64,000 nt of DNA from Mucilaginibacter sp. SMC90 (GCF_022811725.1 NZ_CP094527.1:1612001-1676000); one strand, 5' to 3'; shown: positions 1 through 10,341, counted from the first letter of the stretch. Made by a program: numbers and translations. The notes: generated by a model not told the origin, from the letters alone.

Positions 1-1067
1 AGTCGCGTATCAAAATGTTGGATAAAATGGAGCGTATTGACGATGTGGACGATGATAATCCGTCAGTTAACTTCGCTTTCCGTTTCTCCAAACAATCGGG
101 CAGGCACGTTATAACGTTAGAAGATATCGTAAAAAAATATCCTGCAATTGATATTTTAAATGGTGGCGAGGCTGTAATTGAAAAAGGCGATAAAATTGCC
201 CTCATCGGTGCCAACGGTAAAGGTAAATCAACCTTGCTGCGAATCATTGCTTCGGCCGATAATGATTATACTGGTAAGGTGACTGTCGGCCATAACGTAA
301 CCACTACGTTTTTCGCCCAGCACCAGTTGGAATCTTTACATCTCGAAAATCAGATATTACAGGAGCTGCAATCATTTGCTCCAAAACATACTGATACAGA
401 ATTACGTACCATTTTAGGTTCGTTTTTGTTTACCGGCGATGATGTGTTCAAGAAGATCAAGGTATTATCGGGTGGTGAAAAATCGCGCGTGGCTTTGGCA
501 AAGGCGCTTACTGCCGATGCTAACTTCCTGGTACTGGATGAGCCCACCAACCACTTAGACATGCAATCGGTAAATATCCTGATCCAGGCATTAGATCAAT
601 ACGAAGGCACTTTCATTGTGGTATCGCACGACAGGTATTTCCTTGATAATGTAGCTAACAAGATCTGGTTTATTGAAGATCAGAAAATAAAAATTTATCC
701 GGGTACCTATGCCGAGTTCGATGTGTGGTATGCCAACCGTAAATTGGAGCCAAAAGCTGCTGCGCCAGCACCTCAGCCTAAAAAGGAAGAGAAAAAGCCG
801 GAGCCTGTTAAACAGCCGCAAGGCGAAAACAAGCATCAGCAGCTTAAAAAACTAAACCAGGACCTGACCAAAATGGAGCAACAGATTGCCGACCTTGAAA
901 AAGAAGTAAAGCAATTGGAAACCCAGCTGGCCGACGAAAAAATATATAGCGACGGTGCCAAACTAAAGCAAACCAATGCCGCCTACAGTGCTAAGCAAAC
1001 CGAACTGAAACAAATTCAGGATAAATGGGAGGCATTGGCCGAGCAAATTTTGGAGCTGGAATCTTAA
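1..1067 (+). CDS. ABC-F family ATPase, C-terminal part (5' end outside window)
   Basis: The reading frame is open from base 3, before the first Met at 15 (SRIK precedes it), so this is the 3' part of a gene that starts upstream. It carries the second ATP-binding cassette of an ABC-F protein: Walker A GANGKGKST, signature LSGGEKSRVALAKAL, Walker B LVLDEPTNHLD and the switch His in VVSHDRYF. A Lys/Pro/Glu-rich linker and a C-terminal coiled coil follow (about the last 90 residues), as in Uup/YdiF-type members. There are no membrane segments. ABC-F proteins are soluble ATPases that act on the ribosome; the exact subfamily cannot be fixed from half the protein. Confidence 0.9.
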   Translation, partial: SRIKMLDKMERIDDVDDDNPSVNFAFRFSKQSGRHVITLEDIVKKYPAIDILNGGEAVIEKGDKIALIGANGKGKSTLLRIIASADNDYTGKVTVGHNVTTTFFAQHQLESLHLENQILQELQSFAPKHTDTELRTILGSFLFTGDDVFKKIKVLSGGEKSRVALAKALTADANFLVLDEPTNHLDMQSVNILIQALDQYEGTFIVVSHDRYFLDNVANKIWFIEDQKIKIYPGTYAEFDVWYANRKLEPKAAAPAPQPKKEEKKPEPVKQPQGENKHQQLKKLNQDLTKMEQQIADLEKEVKQLETQLADEKIYSDGAKLKQTNAAYSAKQTELKQIQDKWEALAEQILELES

Positions 1068-1082
1068 GATAGGATACTATGC

Positions 1083-1182
1083 ACCACCATGTCATTGCGA
1101 GGACGGAAGCAATCGCGAACTACACAGGGCCGCTCTGTATAGCATGCGATTGCCACGCTATCGCTCGCAATGACATGGTGGT
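1083..1182. repeat. Palindromic REP-like element, GTCATTGCGAG type
   Basis: Perfect 19-bp inverted arms lie at 1083-1101 and 1164-1182, each containing GTCATTGCGAG or its complement. Inside them a second pair (GCAATCGC near 1109, GCGATTGC near 1146) extends the fold. The element fills most of the gap between two + strand genes and would form a long hairpin in RNA. Short palindromes with this core are scattered through many Bacteroidetes genomes (general knowledge). No transposase is attached. Confidence 0.75.
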
Positions 1183-1205
1183 TTAAACAATATTATAAAT
1201 TAACT

Positions 1206-1233
1206 CGACATTGCGAGGTACCAGGCAATGTCG
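1206..1233. repeat. Small inverted repeat (9-bp arms)
   Basis: CGACATTGC at 1206-1214 pairs with GCAATGTCG at 1225-1233. It repeats the CATTGCGAG core of the neighbouring palindrome, so it may be a shortened relative of that element. It lies 40 bp before the next start codon and would sit in its 5' leader. Confidence 0.45.
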
Positions 1234-1272
1234 GTTATTTTGTAGTTTAACTGAATTAGCAGGTTTATATAA

Positions 1273-2523
1273 ATGAAAAAGCTTTACATCATCCTTTTCA
1301 CCCTCCTGTCGTTAAAAACCTTCGCCCAGTCTCCCTATAACAACAACGTTTACTCACCAGCTATAAAAAGCGTTGAGTTTTATAACACAGCCAAACAAGG
1401 TTCTTTTCCGGTGATCAATTTGGGAGCGGACGAAAAAGTGCTGCTGGCCTTTGATGACCTGCGGGGAGGTAGTCGTAACTATTATTATACCATTGAGCAT
1501 TGCGATGCCAACTGGAACTCATCAAACTTGTCATCTGCCGAATATTTGCAAAGCTTTGCCGATGATAGACTGTACAATTACAGTTACTCTACAGGTACAA
1601 TGCAAAAGTATACCCATTACGAAATTTCGTTACCTAACAACAACATCGCCCCTAAAATATCGGGCAATTATGTGCTAAAGGTTTATGAAGATGGCGATCA
1701 AAATAAAATGGTGCTTACCCGCCGGCTATATGTGCTGGGCAAACGCGTGTCTATAGCTGCCGATTTGGTACCTTCGGCAAACAACGCTACACGGCAAACC
1801 AACCAAAAAGTCAATTTTACGGTTGATTATTCTGGACTTGTGGTGCAAAACCCTGCCTACGCCCTGCGTACTTTTATTTTACAAAATGCCCGAACAGAAA
1901 CGGCGCTACTTAACGGGCAGCCGACTTACATTCGCGGCTCACAGTTGATTTATAATGATGTTGCGATTAACGATTTTCCGGGGCGTAACGAGTTCAGGCT
2001 GTTTGATACGCGTACATTGAAACTTAACTCGCAAAGGGTAGCTAAAATTTATAAAGACTCTACAAACGTAGTGGTACTGCTTGGTGATCCTGTACGCGAC
2101 CAGTCTAATTACGTTTTTCAATATGATAACGACGGCAAATTTTACATCCTGAACCAGGATGGCACCACCCCGGCTACCGATGCCGATTACGCTCATGTTT
2201 ACTTCACCTTGTCAACCAGCAAAGATCCTAAAGATGGAGCTCCGTACGTAGTAGGGCAATTTAATAATTACCGCCTTGAAGAAAGTAACAAGCTGCACCC
2301 GCTTGATAATGGCAGGTACACTGTAAACATGCTGCTAAAGCAAGGCGTGTACGACTACGAATACGTATGGTTAGATGCCAAAACCAACAAGGCCGATGAT
2401 GTGCCATTTGAAGGCAGCCATTTTGAAACAGAGAATGAATACCAGATGCTCACCTATTATCGCGCACCGGGAGCAAGGTGGGATGAGCTGGTGGGTTTCA
2501 GGGAATTGGTGACAAAGAGGTAG
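1273..2523 (+). CDS. Type IX secretion system plug-like protein (DUF5103)
   Basis: 416 residues with a cleavable signal peptide ending in TFAQ near residue 19, so it is exported to the periplasm. The motif LLAFDDLRGGSRNYYY followed by HCDANW (about residues 57-79) is typical of the DUF5103/T9SS plug family. Those proteins are known as partners that close the SprA translocon from the periplasmic side in gliding Bacteroidetes. The rest looks like repeated beta domains and has no catalytic motif. The gene stands alone, after a palindromic repeat, and faces the aminopeptidase gene across a bidirectional hairpin. Family assignment is firm; a role in secretion here is inferred. Confidence 0.85.
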   Translation: MKKLYIILFTLLSLKTFAQSPYNNNVYSPAIKSVEFYNTAKQGSFPVINLGADEKVLLAFDDLRGGSRNYYYTIEHCDANWNSSNLSSAEYLQSFADDRLYNYSYSTGTMQKYTHYEISLPNNNIAPKISGNYVLKVYEDGDQNKMVLTRRLYVLGKRVSIAADLVPSANNATRQTNQKVNFTVDYSGLVVQNPAYALRTFILQNARTETALLNGQPTYIRGSQLIYNDVAINDFPGRNEFRLFDTRTLKLNSQRVAKIYKDSTNVVVLLGDPVRDQSNYVFQYDNDGKFYILNQDGTTPATDADYAHVYFTLSTSKDPKDGAPYVVGQFNNYRLEESNKLHPLDNGRYTVNMLLKQGVYDYEYVWLDAKTNKADDVPFEGSHFETENEYQMLTYYRAPGARWDELVGFRELVTKR

Positions 2524-2783
2524 ACGTTGCTTACCGTATTTTAGCTTTTTCAAGCCTGCTTTTGGTATATGCTTAGGCTATCTTCAGCAACATATCTTAT
2601 TTAGTTTACATATAGTAATTTACGATTGTTAAATGAAAGCCAATCGACAGTAATGATTGGCGATTTTAAATAAACAGGTTTTCAGAATATTCTGTAGTAT
2701 TCCATAACTGACTATAAAGAGTCTATGCATAAACGGGCCGCTTTCCCGCAGTGCCCTTTCAATGATTGCGTTTCTTTAGTCCT
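2524..2783. other. Intergenic, no gene seen
   Basis: AT-rich sequence between the convergent plug-protein and aminopeptidase genes. I see no reading frame, RNA gene or repeat until the hairpin at 2784. Confidence 0.6.
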
Positions 2784-2825
2784 CTTTATAACATATGCCG
2801 GGCTGCCCCGGCATATGTTATAAAG
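2784..2825. terminator. Bidirectional terminator hairpin
   Basis: Perfect 19-bp arms (2784-2802 and 2807-2825) around the 4-base loop CTGC. It sits between convergent genes and is flanked by AAGAAAAA on one side and T-rich sequence on the other, so it can end transcription from both directions. Confidence 0.85.
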
Positions 2826-2839
2826 AAAAACTTTATCTT

Positions 2840-5332
2840 CTAAGCCTTGGCTTCGTTAATTTCTTTTATAGCATCTTCAACAGCGGTTACGGATAATGTA
2901 TCGTTAAGCTTTTTCCGGTCTTCCTCAATTTGTTGTAAAGCAGTGATCAGCTTCGGGGCGATACCATATTTTTTAAAGCTGATGGCAAGTTCTTTGATGG
3001 CATTGATACCTTCCTGAACATGTTGCTTATTTTCAAGCCTGCTTATCATTTTTGTAAGCGGTCCGCGCACTAAATCAAATTTTGCCTGTACCGAACTTTT
3101 TTTGAATGCACTGATCACATAAGGCCATTCTTCGTCCGAACCACTGGTAGCATATGCCGTGATGACAGCATAACCCAGCTGCCCTTTGGCATCAGCTTCT
3201 AAACGCCTGGCGGCTTGATAGGCATCCGCTGGGGTTACCGCGTTGAGTGCAATAAGTGCTGCTCCTTTAACTGTGTATGATGGGCTGCCAAGCGACGCTT
3301 GGTAGATACTAAGGTAATCTTTCGATTTTGTTTTCCCCAAAACGCTGATAGCAGCAGCGCGCACAGGGTAGTTTGGATCATTAAGGGCCAGACCGGTTAA
3401 AATTGGCAGGGCCACTTTCGTTATTTCCGCACTGTCCATTTTAAGCGACTTGATGGCTTTCAAACGAAGGCCGTGATATTTGTCTTTCAATGCAGAAATG
3501 ACGATATCCATACCTTGTTTTGACGTTTGCTGATCAATGGCGGCAGTCAAAGCTTCCAGCCTGTCAAGGTAAAGAGGGGCATGGTGGTATTGGTAATTAA
3601 ATTCGCTGAGGTTTTTATGGTCAGCTTTTTTGCTAAGCAAAACTTTATCGGCATCAATATTAACCAGCTCCGGTTTGGCAGCACAGTCAAAACTTAGTGT
3701 GTCAGTTTTTTGCGTTAGCCAAACCTGTTTCCTTATAGCTTTTCCCTGAACGTACAGATCTACTGCAACCGGGACCTTGAAGATCTGCCCATCCTGCTTC
3801 TGGCTGATCATAACCTTTTGCTGATGGCTGGTTTCATCCCAACGGTAGGAGATATCAAGCACAGGGTGCCCTGCACCATAGTACCATTGATTAAAAAACC
3901 AGTTCAGGTCCTTTCCGGATACCTCTTCCATGGCCAGTCTCAAATCATGCACTTCGCCGTTTTTAAAAGCATGGTTTTTTAGGTAATTTCCTAATCCTTT
4001 AAAAAAAGCATCGTCGCCAAGGTAATTGCGCAGCATATTTAGCACTAAGCCGCCTTTGTCGTAAATATTGGCTCCGTTAATGCCGTCCTCATCTGCATAA
4101 ACAAAGGCGACAAGGGGCTGTTTGTAAGCGGTACCATTATTAAGATAGGCTTGCAATTCGTCGTATCTTTTGGCATCCCCATCGTCTTTGCCATATTTTT
4201 TTTCGTTCCAGTATTTCTCGCCAAAAACGGCAAATGATTCATTTAATGTTTCGTTGCTCCAGCTTTCGCAGGTCACAAGGTCACCAAACCACTGGTGGAA
4301 AAGTTCATGTGCAATGGTTGTACCACCTGAACCGTTGGGGTCGTCAACCAGGTCCCATGGAGTTTTTTGTACGTACTCGCCATGCAGGGTGGCTGAACTG
4401 TTTTCCATGGCACCAAGCGGGTAATCCCGGACAACCACCTGTGCGTATTTTTCCCACGGAAAATCTACGCCGAGTGTTTTTGAATAAAGCTCCATCATCT
4501 CGGGCGTTTGTCCGAAGATCTGTTTGGCATACGGCGCATAGGTAGGCTCCAGGTAATACGAAACTTCTTTATTCCGCCACTTATCTTTGTAAACTTTAAA
4601 ATCGCCTATTGCCATCATAAATAAATAAGGGCAATGCGGCAGCGACTGTTTCCAGGTATCGGTACGGGTGCCATCGGCGTTGTTTTTTTGGCTTACAAGT
4701 AAACCGTTTGATAGTGTGGTGTATTTGGCAGGTACCGTCATGCTTATTTGCTCGGTGGTTTTTTGATCCGGCTTATCAATGGTCGGGAACCAGCATGATG
4801 AGCTTTCTGCTTCTCCCTGCGTCCAGATTTGGGTAGGCTTGCCGTTTTCTTTACCCTGCGGATTTACAAAGTATAAGCCTTTACCGTCAAGTTTAAATCC
4901 CGGCTTATCATGTAATTCATTTGGTTTTGCGGTGTATTCAATAAACAGCGTGTAACGTTCCTTTTCGGTGTAAGTTTTATTGAGGTGGATAACTAATTGA
5001 AGGCTGTCTTCATAGTTGTATTTTAGAGGCATCACTTTTCCCTGCTCCACAATGCCAACAGTTTTAATATCCATTCCCTTGGCATCAAGGCGAACGGAGT
5101 CGGTAGGATAAAAATGAGGTTTCAGGAGAACCCATTCCTTTCCATTTAATTGTGAATGTTGATAATCAAATTTCACATCAAGCCGGGTATCTATCAAATC
5201 ATTGATTTTGGGGGCAGATGCGTGATAATAAGGCTGATTGGCAGGGTGGTGATTGAGCTGCGCGTTTGCAATACCACTGAAACCGGCTACCGTCAACAAG
5301 CTACCTAATAAGGAAGTATAAAATTTATTCAT
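2840..5332 (-). CDS. Exported M1-family zinc aminopeptidase
   Basis: 830 residues with a signal peptide ending in IANAQ (about residue 25). The M1 hallmarks are all present: GAMEN at 307-311 for binding the free N-terminus, the zinc site HELFH at 342-346, and the third ligand Glu in NESFA about 19 residues later. The N-terminal 200 residues form the usual beta saddle. The C-terminal part after about residue 560 looks like alpha-helical HEAT-type repeats. It should remove N-terminal residues from peptides in the periplasm or at the surface. It is transcribed alone and ends at the hairpin at 2784-2825. Confidence 0.93.
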   Translation of the reverse strand: MNKFYTSLLGSLLTVAGFSGIANAQLNHHPANQPYYHASAPKINDLIDTRLDVKFDYQHSQLNGKEWVLLKPHFYPTDSVRLDAKGMDIKTVGIVEQGKVMPLKYNYEDSLQLVIHLNKTYTEKERYTLFIEYTAKPNELHDKPGFKLDGKGLYFVNPQGKENGKPTQIWTQGEAESSSCWFPTIDKPDQKTTEQISMTVPAKYTTLSNGLLVSQKNNADGTRTDTWKQSLPHCPYLFMMAIGDFKVYKDKWRNKEVSYYLEPTYAPYAKQIFGQTPEMMELYSKTLGVDFPWEKYAQVVVRDYPLGAMENSSATLHGEYVQKTPWDLVDDPNGSGGTTIAHELFHQWFGDLVTCESWSNETLNESFAVFGEKYWNEKKYGKDDGDAKRYDELQAYLNNGTAYKQPLVAFVYADEDGINGANIYDKGGLVLNMLRNYLGDDAFFKGLGNYLKNHAFKNGEVHDLRLAMEEVSGKDLNWFFNQWYYGAGHPVLDISYRWDETSHQQKVMISQKQDGQIFKVPVAVDLYVQGKAIRKQVWLTQKTDTLSFDCAAKPELVNIDADKVLLSKKADHKNLSEFNYQYHHAPLYLDRLEALTAAIDQQTSKQGMDIVISALKDKYHGLRLKAIKSLKMDSAEITKVALPILTGLALNDPNYPVRAAAISVLGKTKSKDYLSIYQASLGSPSYTVKGAALIALNAVTPADAYQAARRLEADAKGQLGYAVITAYATSGSDEEWPYVISAFKKSSVQAKFDLVRGPLTKMISRLENKQHVQEGINAIKELAISFKKYGIAPKLITALQQIEEDRKKLNDTLSVTAVEDAIKEINEAKA

Positions 5333-5637
5333 TTAGTAAATCGTTTTATCAAATATAAGCTTCTTTAGCCATAGATGTTATCCGAAAATGAAAAAGTAAT
5401 ATATTCCTCCGGTTTTCAGGCCGGTCGAACTCTTTGGAATAGTATAACGATGCCTTTATTACTACCAATGTTGCGTGAAAGCGGACTATTGCACAAACCT
5501 ATCCGGGGTAATTAATGTAGTTGTAGTTTTGAATAAACACTGATCATAAAGGTTGCTAATAGGTCTCCGTGTTAAATGGACCGTTTCTCCATTTGTTCCG
5601 GTTCAGAAATCAGCAGGGTTTTTGTTAGCTTTGGATT
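5333..5637. other. Divergent intergenic region, nothing specific seen
   Basis: About 305 bp between the divergent aminopeptidase and helicase genes. It must hold both promoters, but I could not identify convincing TTTG/TAnnTTTG boxes, repeats or small genes. Confidence 0.5.
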
Positions 5638-8600
5638 ATGCAGGAAACTATACAGTCCCGGTTAGAGTCTTCAAGAAAAGAACTGCTGGACCTGGGGCTT
5701 AGAAACCCATTACTTAATTACAAGATAACAAAAGGTAAAGGTGTACATATTGTTGACGAAAAAGCGGAATTCATTTATGATATCCTGGTAAGGCAACAAA
5801 AGGCTATGACCTTTTTGGCGCTAAAAGAGGGTGACAGTTTCCCCGTAGGGGAAGCAAAATACCAGGATACTAAATTGCAAACAGACGAGGACGAGCAAAA
5901 ACTGCAAAGCCGTTTGTTGAATACCTATTATTTTGCCCGTACCAGTATCGAGGAACAGGGGGTTAACCTCCTGTATATTGCATTGGGGATGCTGCGCTGG
6001 TACGATGCTGCAGATACCGAGACACTGCGTTCTGCACCATTGGTACTGGTACCTGTAAGTTTAGAACGTTCCAGTGCGCAGGAAAGGTTCAGGCTGAGGT
6101 ATACGGGGAGTGAGATAGGTGCTAACCTGTCCCTGCAGGCAAAAATGAAGAGCGACTTTAACCTTACCATCCCGGATATGCCGGAAACGGAAGAATTTGT
6201 TTTTGGTGATTATATCAAAGATGTAAAGTCTCACATTGCCAAACAAATCAACTGGTCAATTGATACCGATGCGGTGGAACTGGGGTTCTTCTCTTTTGGG
6301 AAATTTTTGATATATAATGATTTGGATACCGACAATTGGCCGGCCGCAATAAAACCGGAAGTTCATCCAAATGTATCTGCCCTTCTGGAAAATGGTTTTC
6401 ATGAAGATGTTCTGGAAGAAGAACACGATTTAGATGCAGACACGAAAGCCAACGATCTGTTTCGTGTTGTAGATGCCGACAGTTCGCAGCTTATGGCGAT
6501 GCTGGCGGTACAGGATGGCGGAAACCTGGTTATACAGGGCCCGCCGGGAACGGGCAAATCGCAAACGATAACTAATATCATTGCCAATGCCGTTGGGCAG
6601 GGCAAAAAAGTTTTGTTTGTTGCCGAAAAGATGGCAGCGCTTGATGTGGTTAAACGTCGTTTAGATCATATCGACCTTGGAATGGCCTGCCTGGAACTTC
6701 ACAGCCATAAAACCAATAAGCGCGACGTATTGCAGGAGATAAGACGGGTAATGGAACTGGGGAAACCCCAAACTGCAAAACTTGAACTGGAGATACAGAT
6801 GCTCGAGATTTACCGGGCAGAGTTAAATGATTATTGCCGGGTGATTAATCACCAGATTGCAGGAAGCGGTTTAAGCGCACAGCAGGTGATGGGCTTTTTG
6901 ATACAGATTGACGAAAAAGCCAAAAAAGGGAACCTCGTTAACCTGCCGATTGAAAATATCAGCAGCTGGAATGAGGAAAAGATGAGGCTTGCGGAAGAGT
7001 GGGCCGACCGTATCCAGGCAAGGATAAAGGACATTGGTGCACCAAGCGATCTGGTTTTTTACCATAGCAAACTAATGCTGGTATTACCACACGACAAAGG
7101 AACAATTTTACAGCGGATGGAAGCCGCACTTCGTGCCGTATCTGAATATTTGGTGTTGTTAAAAGATATTCACGAAAAAACAGGTTTTCCTTTGCCTGCA
7201 AATGCAACAGCGTTACCAGAACTGGAACGTTTGTTAAACGTGGCTATGCGGGCACCTGATCTGAGCGCGTTAAATATAGATGACCCAACCTGGCAAACAA
7301 AAGCCGAAGATATCAGAGAACTGATTGCAACCGGCGAAGAACTGGAAAGCTTATACCGAAATTATAAAGATACATTCGTAGCGGAAGCGTGGTCGCAGGA
7401 TATCCTGGAGATCAGGCGCAATATTGTTACCTACGGAGATAAATGGTACCGTAACTTAAATGGAGGGTACCGCAATAGTAAGCAACAATTAGCAGCCTTG
7501 CTTAAGATAACCCTACCTGCTGAAGCCAGTGAAAAGCTGAAACTGGTAGATGCCATCTCCGAGGCACGGAGGTTGGAAAACACGCTTAAGCAGTACGATA
7601 CCTTTGCACTGAATTTATTTGGCGGCCGGTGGCTAAAACAGCGGTCCGACTGGCGGTCGTTACAGGCTGCAGCAATTTATCTTGCCGAAATAAAAGATCC
7701 CGTTTTATTAAGTTATCTATTAAAACATGAAGCCACATCCGTAGCGGCCGGCTACCTGTCTGCAGTGCAAAACGAGGCGAGGATGGTAAATGAGCTGAAC
7801 AGCCAGGCATTAAAAGCTTTGGAGATCGATGCTTTTCCAACTGCATATACAGAGCAGGAAAATATATGGAAACATTGGATCGGGCATTTTGCAGAATTGC
7901 AACTGGCTATTGACTGGAACCAACTGTGCGCACAGGCCGATAAAGAGGGATTTGCATTCCTGGCGCAGGCGGCCGTTTCCTGGCAGGAAGCTAAGGATCT
8001 GTTAAAGATAAGTTTGCAAAAAACATGGTATGAATACCTGGTTGGGGAGGCTTTTAGAAAAAGCCCGGAAATATCAAGGTTTGAGCGGGCAAGCCATGAG
8101 GAGGTTATCGCCAAATTTAAAAAGCTGGACCAGGTAAATTTATATTACAACCGCGCAAGGGTAGCCCTTAAACATTGGGAAGAGTTACCTAAAGGAAGCG
8201 CCGGTGGGCAGGTGAATATCCTGAAAACCGAATTTAATAAAAAAGCCAGGCATATGCCTATCCGTAAGCTGGTAGAAGAGGCTGGTAAGGCCATGCAGGC
8301 CATTAAACCGGTATGGATGATGAGCCCCATGTCGATAGCTAATTTCCTGCCACCGGGGGCTATTGATTTTGACCTGGTGATATTTGATGAGGCCAGCCAG
8401 GTACGTCCGGTGGATGCCATTGGTGCCATTGCCCGCGGGAAACAGCTGGTGGTAGTAGGGGATACCCGCCAGTTGCCGCCAACCAGCTTTTTTGATAAGC
8501 TGAACACCGATATTGAAGAAGAAGAGAATGTAACAGCAGATATGCAAAGTATTTTAGGTATGTGTGATGGGCAGGGTGCGCCCACGCGGATGCTGAAATG

Positions 8601-10197
8601 GCATTACCGTAGTCAGCATGAATCGCTTATTACACTATCTAATCGTGAATTTTATGAAGATAAGCTGGTGATTTTCCCCAGCCCGGGCTCAAGACAAAAC
8701 TTGGGTTTGCGCTTTCATCATTTGCCCGATGCTGTTTATGACAGGGGCAAAACAAGAATGAATTTGCTGGAGGCGCAGACGGTAGCTAAGGCTGTTATTG
8801 AACATGCTGCAAAATATCCGGTACAGAGTCTTGGCGTTGTGGCTTTTAGCACAGCTCAGGCTCAGGCAATACAAGCAGCGCTGGAAATTGAGCGTAAGGC
8901 CAGTCCTGCTACAGAAAGCTTTTTTAACGGCAAGCCCGAAGAGCCTTTTTTTATCAAAAACCTGGAGAATGTTCAGGGTGACGAACGGGATGTGGTAATG
9001 ATCAGCATTGGTTATGGTCGTACAGAAGACGGTAAGGTACCCATGAATTTTGGTCCGCTAAACAATGAAGGCGGAGAGCGCAGGTTGAATGTACTGATCA
9101 CCCGTGCTAAAATGCGATGCGAAGTATTCACCAATATTACCTCGGAAGATATCAAAGTAAACGATTCGTCGCGTTTCGGTATAAGGGCGCTAAAAAGCTT
9201 CTTGTATTTTGCACAGTACGCCAAATTTGAAAAACCAGATACAATAGTGTCCCCGGAGATAAGGCCATTTGAGGAAGAGGTTGCAATGCAGCTCACCAAA
9301 GCCGGGCATATTGTTCGCAGTAAGGTAGGTTCGCCTGGCTTCTACCTGGATCTGGCTATTGTCGACCCTGAAAACCCCGGCCGTTATATAATTGGGCTGA
9401 TATTCGATGGTAAATCCTATGACAGTGCTGCATCTGCTACTGACCGAGATCGTCTGCGTTCGCAGGTACTGGAGCTTTTTGGCTGGAAACTATATCACGT
9501 TTGGAGTGTTGATTGGTACCGAAATCCGGCCCGCGAATTGGCGCGGCTGTTAACTGCGATTGAGCAGGCAAAGCAAGTGGCCGTGACCATAGATAGAGAA
9601 AATGAAGCCTGGCAGCAAGAGGTAAGCAGGGAGCAGGTTACGGATACTGTGCCTACTCCTGAATATAGATTGGCTGATATTCATATCGAACATATTCGTG
9701 CAGAATTCCAACTATATACTTTCGAAGAGCTCGGAAATTGGATAGCTGAAGTTGTGCAAACAGAAAGTCCGGTACATTTTGATGAGGTAGCTAAACGAAT
9801 TGCTGATGCAGCAGGAATAGCTAAAGTAGGTTCTCGCATCCGCTATACATTGACACAAGCTTTGGAGCGGGCTAAAAATGAACATAAAGTGATTGCCCGG
9901 GGAGAATTTTTATGGACGCCGGAAATGCAGTCAGCTATCGTGCGCGACCGAAGTAAATTGCCGGCGGCGTACCGGAAACTAACTTTAGTTTCGCCCGAAG
10001 AAATTTACGAAGCTATCAGGCAAGTGGTTGAAGATGCCATCATGATTACCGAACAGGAAGCCATCCCTTTAATTGCTAAATTATTAGGATTTTTAAGGGT
10101 AACAGATGAAATAAGGCAGCAACTTTCAGAAGCTATAGGTAAAACAATACAGGACGGGATACTAACCTTTGAGGGAATTAACTTAAAAACTGCTTAA
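5638..10197 (+). CDS. DUF4011 superfamily 1 helicase with C-terminal nuclease domain (Hhe-like)
   Basis: 1519 residues, no signal peptide. The N-terminal 60 residues (RKELLDLGLRNPLLNY) are the DUF4011 signature. The SF1 helicase core follows: Walker A GPPGTGKS at 301-308, Walker B VIFDEASQ near 914-921, then GDTRQLPP, the RSQHESLI motif and a final VLITRAKM motif. A long helical insertion lies between Walker A and B. Residues about 1211-1300 (FEEEVAMQL, YLDLAIVD, IFDGKSY) look like a Vsr/DUF559-type PD-(D/E)XK nuclease, and the end resembles DUF3320. From memory, DUF4011-helicase-Vsr proteins (Hhe) act alone against phages. A single-gene defence role is therefore likely but inferred; a DNA repair role is the alternative. 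Confidence 0.88.
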   Translation: MQETIQSRLESSRKELLDLGLRNPLLNYKITKGKGVHIVDEKAEFIYDILVRQQKAMTFLALKEGDSFPVGEAKYQDTKLQTDEDEQKLQSRLLNTYYFARTSIEEQGVNLLYIALGMLRWYDAADTETLRSAPLVLVPVSLERSSAQERFRLRYTGSEIGANLSLQAKMKSDFNLTIPDMPETEEFVFGDYIKDVKSHIAKQINWSIDTDAVELGFFSFGKFLIYNDLDTDNWPAAIKPEVHPNVSALLENGFHEDVLEEEHDLDADTKANDLFRVVDADSSQLMAMLAVQDGGNLVIQGPPGTGKSQTITNIIANAVGQGKKVLFVAEKMAALDVVKRRLDHIDLGMACLELHSHKTNKRDVLQEIRRVMELGKPQTAKLELEIQMLEIYRAELNDYCRVINHQIAGSGLSAQQVMGFLIQIDEKAKKGNLVNLPIENISSWNEEKMRLAEEWADRIQARIKDIGAPSDLVFYHSKLMLVLPHDKGTILQRMEAALRAVSEYLVLLKDIHEKTGFPLPANATALPELERLLNVAMRAPDLSALNIDDPTWQTKAEDIRELIATGEELESLYRNYKDTFVAEAWSQDILEIRRNIVTYGDKWYRNLNGGYRNSKQQLAALLKITLPAEASEKLKLVDAISEARRLENTLKQYDTFALNLFGGRWLKQRSDWRSLQAAAIYLAEIKDPVLLSYLLKHEATSVAAGYLSAVQNEARMVNELNSQALKALEIDAFPTAYTEQENIWKHWIGHFAELQLAIDWNQLCAQADKEGFAFLAQAAVSWQEAKDLLKISLQKTWYEYLVGEAFRKSPEISRFERASHEEVIAKFKKLDQVNLYYNRARVALKHWEELPKGSAGGQVNILKTEFNKKARHMPIRKLVEEAGKAMQAIKPVWMMSPMSIANFLPPGAIDFDLVIFDEASQVRPVDAIGAIARGKQLVVVGDTRQLPPTSFFDKLNTDIEEEENVTADMQSILGMCDGQGAPTRMLKWHYRSQHESLITLSNREFYEDKLVIFPSPGSRQNLGLRFHHLPDAVYDRGKTRMNLLEAQTVAKAVIEHAAKYPVQSLGVVAFSTAQAQAIQAALEIERKASPATESFFNGKPEEPFFIKNLENVQGDERDVVMISIGYGRTEDGKVPMNFGPLNNEGGERRLNVLITRAKMRCEVFTNITSEDIKVNDSSRFGIRALKSFLYFAQYAKFEKPDTIVSPEIRPFEEEVAMQLTKAGHIVRSKVGSPGFYLDLAIVDPENPGRYIIGLIFDGKSYDSAASATDRDRLRSQVLELFGWKLYHVWSVDWYRNPARELARLLTAIEQAKQVAVTIDRENEAWQQEVSREQVTDTVPTPEYRLADIHIEHIRAEFQLYTFEELGNWIAEVVQTESPVHFDEVAKRIADAAGIAKVGSRIRYTLTQALERAKNEHKVIARGEFLWTPEMQSAIVRDRSKLPAAYRKLTLVSPEEIYEAIRQVVEDAIMITEQEAIPLIAKLLGFLRVTDEIRQQLSEAIGKTIQDGILTFEGINLKTA

Positions 10198-10341
10198 GAA
10201 AAATTAGGTTATTTGATGGTTTACCAACCAATGCCCGTGCGTGGAAAATTATTGGGAATGAAGTATTGGTGCCATAAACAACAATGGGGTATAGCTGTTG
10301 TATAACAATTATATGCAACAACTACGCTCCTTTGAATTTAA

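Noticed and set aside
8145..8585. 146-codon minus-strand frame inside the helicase gene
   Set aside because: It mirrors strongly conserved helicase motifs on the + strand and has no ribosome site; a shadow frame.
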